Shown here piece after piece: positions 59,001 to 64,000 of a stretch of DNA of 64,000 bases. A program made the translations under genes and the position numbers. A model generated the notes under the pieces. That model did not search any database. It worked only from the letters and a program-made list of their open reading frames with translations, and was not told where the DNA came from. This DNA comes from Bugula neritina (taxonomy: Eukaryota > Bryozoa > Gymnolaemata > Cheilostomatida > Bugulidae). Every line of letters begins with the position of its first letter. The first letter of the stretch is position 1. The stretch lies in NCBI GenBank assembly GCA_964035545.1, contig OZ037770.1, forward strand, positions 5,313,662 to 5,377,661. Reading direction: 5' to 3'.

Positions 59001-62000
59001 TATAGACAAACTTGAAGGCTACAGTCTCCAAGGACAGTCACTACAATGTCGAGTTGTGCTCTCATTTACAGCTAGAGTGTAAGCTACTAGTTACACACTC
59101 AAATAGAGCCAAGAGAAAGCAACTTCAAACGCTACAGATTACCTGGCTTGAAGAGTCGCCCCTTGTTCTTTTTAACTACATTTAACAGCACAACATACAA
59201 CCATGGGATGGCAAAATAACACACATGAACTGTCATCATTATGAACTGAATATCAACATTAAAACCACAATAAAAATGCTCAAAGACCTATTTTGACTAA
59301 CAATGTAAAGCAAATTTGTAATGAAAAGCAGCAAAAATTATTATATATATTTAATTATGATTAGACACAATTAGGATCCGTGGTGGTGTAGTGGTTAGAG
59401 TGCTGGTCTAGTAAGCGAGAGGTCAGAAGGTCAGTAGTTACAGTCGAAAAACCAGCTATGGTGTTAGGAAGAGCATTCAGTAATAATTGCTTTTATGCCC
59501 ATATGAATAAGTCCTCAAACCGCTTCTATCAGGGGTTCTCACAGGGGGGGGGGGGCAACCACAAACTCTCGTGAGTTTTTTATATTATAACGATATAGCT
59601 TACTTTAAACTTTAGAGTGTCCAAGAGAGGGGGGCAACTACAGGTTTACATGAATGTTTAGACATAACGAGGGTAGAGGTATCTGCCCTTTGCTCTCCAC
59701 GGCCAGACAGGAGTGGATCAACTAGATGAGCACAAGGGGCATGTCCAGTGACCTAACCTTGACCCTTAGTAGTAGCTGGTTATACAAAACACGTTAACTA
59801 TTTCATAAGTTTGCTAATAATACTTTTGATACATAAAATGTGTGAGCGCCAGGAGATATACATGTTTATAGTCACCATTCCTGCGAGAAAACCCTTAATG
59901 AAGGCAATTTTTTATTTAATCAGGCTACGGACTTATTCAGATGTGGCACAGGAGCAATTATGACTGGATGCTCTTCCTAACATCACCAATGGCCCTTGTC
60001 GGGTTCGAACCCATGACTTCGTGTTTTCTAGGCAAACGCTCTAACCCCTAGACCACGGCTACTCCCTGTATGTAGTACAATATTATAATACAAGAAAACG
60101 TCTGCAACACAACTACCTCTCCCCTTCTGTTTCCTGTCTTCTGCCTCGCTATTTTCCTCATCCTCTTCAGATATTTTACTCGATCTCTTCTTATCTTTGC
60201 CAGAAGACTTTTTGACTGTATTCTAAAAATAGACAGTAATCTGGAAATTAAAACAATTACAATTTCTTTCAACAACAATATATAAAATTATATGACATGC
60301 TATTATAGTATTACAGAACATTATATCGAATTATACAATACAACACATAAGTCTAAATATTGTATAATACTTCATATTGTATAAATTGTTCTAGCAATAT
60401 CACGTTTAGATTACTTTAGATGATTTGTTGGAGTTGTGCCGCTTCTCTTCTTCACTTTCCTCCTCCTCACTATCCTCTAGAGCACTGTCCTCTTCGCTCA
60501 ATGACTTCTGCTTCTAAATATACACACTTGAATGACTCACAAAGTGCTGATACATTTATATAGAAGAAAATTTAAAAATAACAAATTTCTTTTTAATTTC
60601 AAATATATTTCTATTGAATATAGCTGTCACCTTGCAATTTATGTTACCAATATTATTTTTAGAATATTAGTTTAATGTATTCACGGCAAAATACTACACT
60701 ACATCAAACAGCACTTTGGGGCTGGCAATCTTATTGTAATGAAGACAAAAACTTGTTAGTTATACAAGCTTTATATTATAAAATAACATTACTTCTATAA
60801 ATAGCATTGTATATATATGTAGAGCATTAGTTAGTATAATGATATATATCTCCTTACTATAATAAAGTGAATATAGTACTGATGCATATTATTTAAAACG
60901 ATGTCCACGGTATTACTTTACGGCAAGAACTATCTCTCACAGTGCGACGATATGCCAAACACACCTGGTTCTTTTTATTCTTTGCAACAACTGATTTTCC
61001 GCGCTTGGTAGTTGTTTCCCCTTCTTCTTCACTGTCCAACTCTTTTTTCGAGACTTTCTTTGAGGTTTTGTCTCCCCTCTACAGTTAGTTCAATAGGAGT
61101 CATGTGATTAACTGTTTCAGCTAAACGAAGCCACTTTTACACAGAACTGCCTTGACATTTAGCCTTAGAGTCTAAGACTAGGACTAGTTACACTAAGACT
61201 ATCAGATCATGTTCATCACAAGCCGTAGTTTTAATGGAAAAGAAAACAGCATCTAGTAATTGATGAAAGCCGTTAAATAATCTTTTACAAGTACATTAAT
61301 ACAGTATTGAGTTATTCACGAGCATCGTGGCAATCAGCTAAATACAACATCAGGCTATTATATCCAAGCTTGTTGGTTTGATGATGACTCACTTAGTGAC
61401 GGCGTTTTGTTTGACTGAGCGCCCTTAGCAACAGATACTACAGATCATCTGCATGTGAGCCATTATTCTGAATTACATAGAGGAACGTTAAATTGGAGAA
61501 ACGTTGTATAGCATTGAGTGATAAAATAATTCAAGATCAAGTAAATGTTGATATGCCGCCCAGTAGGTTGATTTGACGGCAGATTCTATTTTAGATGCAG
61601 TAGCATATTGGAAGTTAGTCTATATATTGGGGGGAGGGCCATGCAACTCATAAAGAATGACTACATAAACACAGTGGCTACAGTCGCTAGGCAGCCCAAA
61701 AAAACAGTGACTACAGTTGTTAGGCAACCCATAAACACAGTGACTACAGCCGCTAGGCAACCCAGAAACACAGTGACTACAGTCGCTAGGCAACCCATAA
61801 AAACAGTTGCTAGGCAATACTGCTGGCTACCTTTTTGTGTCGGTACTGTGTTTCCTCTTCTGAATCTGCTTCTGAGTCTTCGTCTGCTGTGTCCTCTTTT
61901 TGAGCCTTAGAAGTGGGTTTAGGCAACTGTTTCTAAAGAATAAAGCTAGATATATATGTCAACTAGAATAGAACTGGTGCCGATACCACGTAAACCTCAG

Positions 62001-63886
62001 GCTACATTCAAGAAAAATTATAATTTATAAAGTCACATAATGGTTGCCCCATATTCCCAGGACTGATGCACAGTATATAGTACTAGAGTATTGAGTCATA
62101 TATTACTAGAGTATTGAGTCATATATTACTAGAGTATTGAGTCATATAATACTAGAGTATTGAGTCATATATTACTAGAGTATTGAGTCATATATTACTA
62201 GAGTATTGAGTCATATATTACTAGAGTATTGAGTCATATATTACTAGAGTATTGAGTCATATATTACTAGAGTATTGAGTCATATATTACTAGAGTATTG
62301 AGTCATATATTACTAGAGTATTGAGTCATATATTACTAGAGTATTGAGTCATATATTACTAGAGTATTGAGTTATATATTACTAGAGTATTGAGTCATAT
62401 GTTACTAGAGTATTGAGTCATATATTACTAGAGTATTGAGTCATATGTTACTAGAGTATTGAGTCATATATTACTAGAGTATTGAGTCATATATTACTAG
62501 AGTATTGAGTCATATATTACTAGAGTATTGAGTCATATATTACTAGAGTATTGAGTCATATGTTACTAGAGTATTGAGTCATATGTTACTAGAGTATTGA
62601 GTCATATATTACTAGAGTATTGAGTCATATATTACTAGAGTATTGAGTCATATATTACTAGAGTATTGAGTTATATATTACTAGAGTATTGAGTTATATA
62701 TTACTAGAGTATTGAGTCATATGTTACTAGAGTATTGAGTCATATGTTACTAGAGTATTGAGTCATATGTTACTAGAGTATTGAGTCATATATTACTAGA
62801 GTATTGAGTCATATATTACTAGAGTATTGAGTCATATATTACTAGAGTATTGAGTCATATATTACTAGAGTATTGAGTCATATATTACTAGAGTATTGAG
62901 TCATATGTTACTAGAGTATTGAGTCATATATTACTAGAGTATTGAGTCATATATTACTAGAGTATTGAGTCATATATTACTAGAGTATTGAGTCATATGT
63001 TACTAGAGTATTGAGTCATATGTTACTAGAGTATTGAGTCATATATTACTAGAGTATTGAGTCATATATTACTAGAGTATTGAGTCATATATTACTAGAG
63101 TATTGAGTCATATATTACTAGAGTATTGAGTCATATATTACTAGAGTATTGAGTCATATGTTACTAGAGTATTGAGTCATATATTACTAGAGTATTGAGT
63201 CATATATTACTAGAGTATTGAGTCATATATTACTAGAGTATTGAGTTATATATTACTAGAGTATTGAGTTATATATTACTAGAGTATTGAGTCATATATT
63301 ACTAGAGTATTGAGTCATATATTACTAGAGTATTGAGTCATATGTTACTAGAGTATTGAGTCATATATTACTAGAGTATTGAGTCATATATTACTAGAGT
63401 ATTGAGTCATATATTACTAGAGTATTGAGTCATATATTACTAGAGTATTGAGTCATATATTACTGGAGTACGGAGAAGAGCTGTGACTGAACAAACATCT
63501 TGCAGACGTTACGGCCCCTCATATTCTATACTTAGACTTATATTTTACTCTATTGAAACTTTTATATTCTATTTTATTTAGAATTTTACATTCTAGTCTA
63601 TCTAAAGCTCTATATTCTATTCAACTAAACTTTGCATCAGTGTATAAGTTAACCTTTACATTCTATTATGTTAAACCATTATTATCTTGAATTTCAGTCT
63701 ATTTAAACTTTTGTACCGATTTGGGAGTAGGTTTGCCTTTGCCATTTGCTAAGCTACTTGATTGCCTCTTCATGGCTTCTCGTTTGTTTGACATTGACCT
63801 TTGAACAGTTTCATTCTCTTCCTCCTCACTACTGCCCTCTGGTGTCACAGACACATCCGAATCTTCAGAATCTTCTTCTTTATCTC
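56038..63886 (-). CDS. Lys/Glu/Ser-block protein with C-terminal CVIL (3' part, nine exons)
   Basis: Exons 63717-63886, 61831-61932, 60965-61078, 60415-60513, 60117-60222, 59143-59175, 57347-57460, 57124-57257 and 56038-56085 (TAG) join in phase to 305 residues; the 5' end is beyond the window. Most exons encode one acidic Ser/Glu/Asp cluster (for example SEEEDEEEEE) and one Lys/Arg cluster (KKSKESS, RGKSVV), giving alternating charge as in nucleolar phosphoproteins; many S-E-E and S-x-x-E sites could be casein kinase 2 targets. No globular domain is visible. The last exon ends RACVIL, a CaaX-type box with leucine at the end. I do not recognise the family. The tiny exon 59143-59175 is the least certain. 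The final intron is almost completely minisatellite. Confidence 0.75.
56108..57113. repeat. 22-bp minisatellite filling an intron
   Basis: About 45 copies of AGTATAGCAGACGTCAACAG plus AG (variants ACAC, ATAG, AAAAGTTA). The intron is 56086-57123, so the array takes nearly all of its 1038 bp and starts about ten bases after the donor. Most units contain the palindrome GACGTC. Confidence 0.97.
57489..57551. repeat. 13-bp ATGACTCATCAGC repeat
   Basis: Four copies and a partial one, lying about 30 bp upstream, in gene sense, of the acceptor of exon 57347-57460. Each copy has TGACTCA, the AP-1 core. Confidence 0.9.
58050..58093. repeat. CA/CG/TA dinucleotide run
   Basis: Mixed (CA)n, (CG)n and (TA)n in the intron between exons 57347-57460 and 59143-59175. 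The rest of that 1.7-kb intron shows no feature. Confidence 0.9.
59375..59577 (+). mobile_element. SINE copy with expanded G run
   Basis: The head GTGGTGTAGTGGTTAGAG resembles box A, and the body AAGAGCATTCAGTAATAATTGC and CTATCAGGGGTTCTCACAGG matches the copy at 46973. The box B region is damaged (GTAGTTACAGTCG). Twelve consecutive Gs after CACA replace the normal GGGAT. Confidence 0.88.
59861..60067 (-). mobile_element. SINE copy, nearly full length
   Basis: On the minus strand: GGGAGTAGCCGTGG, then GTCTAGGGGTTAGAGCG (box A-like), a perfect GGTTCGAACCC (box B), the AGAGCATCCAGTCATAATTG body and the GGAATGGTGACTATAAAC tail. It ends 49 bp from the donor of exon 60117-60222. Confidence 0.9.
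61657..61815. repeat. 33-bp minisatellite with RFX-like motifs
   Basis: Four to five units of 33 bp (ACAGTGACTACAGT then a variable GTTGTTAGGCAACCC). It lies about 15 bp from the donor of exon 61831-61932. Confidence 0.93.
62085..63466. repeat. 23-bp minisatellite in an intron of the charged-protein gene
   Basis: About 60 copies of GAGTCATATATTACTAGAG plus TATT. Variation is almost limited to CATATA/CATATG/TATATA, so the array is very homogeneous and probably young. Confidence 0.97.
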
Positions 63887-64000
63887 CTACACAAAAGATA
63901 GCCACTGGTTACCAACTAAAAGAGCTGCTGTTTAGTTAAAGAGTTACCCCATATGTTTCACCAAGATTTAGCTGTTATGACATAATATGTAAAAGAATTG

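Noticed and set aside
62085-63466. CRISPR-like regular repeat
   Set aside because: Units are directly head-to-tail with no unique spacers and lie in an animal intron.

Overview
The window is animal nuclear DNA from an AT-rich invertebrate genome. It carries intron-split genes with GT-AG borders and conserved phases, two recognisable metazoan mitochondrial-protein genes (ABCB7 and NDUFB8), a BEL/Pao retrotransposon, tRNA-derived SINEs and a very high load of minisatellites. A spiralian such as a mollusc is my guess, but nothing here fixes the taxon.

Layout: 1-11900 is a tandem array with a 21-bp basic unit. It ends 17 bp before the first visible exon of an unrecognised basic-protein gene on + (six exons, 11918-23558, 5' end outside the window). 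The last intron of that gene holds an intact-looking, nearly unmutated BEL/Pao element in antisense (14488-23293; 781-bp LTRs with one visible difference). The gene runs convergently into ABCB7 on - (15 exons, 25177-34210, 729 aa, start to stop). Next come a 68-aa single-pass membrane protein on - (35266-35665) and, divergently, NDUFB8 on + (five exons, 38919-44264, 206 aa). NDUFB8 converges on a secreted Thr/Pro-rich mucin-like gene on - (45029-52362, four coding exons, 1344 aa). Beyond a gene-poor stretch with SINE copies is the 3' part of a gene on - for a protein of alternating Lys/Glu/Ser blocks ending in a CaaX-like box (56038-63886, open at the 5' end).

ABCB7 and NDUFB8 both act in the mitochondrial inner membrane (Fe-S-related export, respiratory complex I), but nothing suggests that the neighbours are functionally grouped; this is ordinary gene order. 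I did not find a gene system of a new type. The strongest unusual pattern is that many introns are filled by tandem arrays that begin at, or within a few bases of, the splice sites. In several cases the repeat unit contains the splice-site sequence itself (clearest in NDUFB8 intron 3). One such motif also appears, inverted, as a coding minisatellite in the ABCB7 C-terminus. All exon models come from manual splicing by phase and consensus and lack transcript support.
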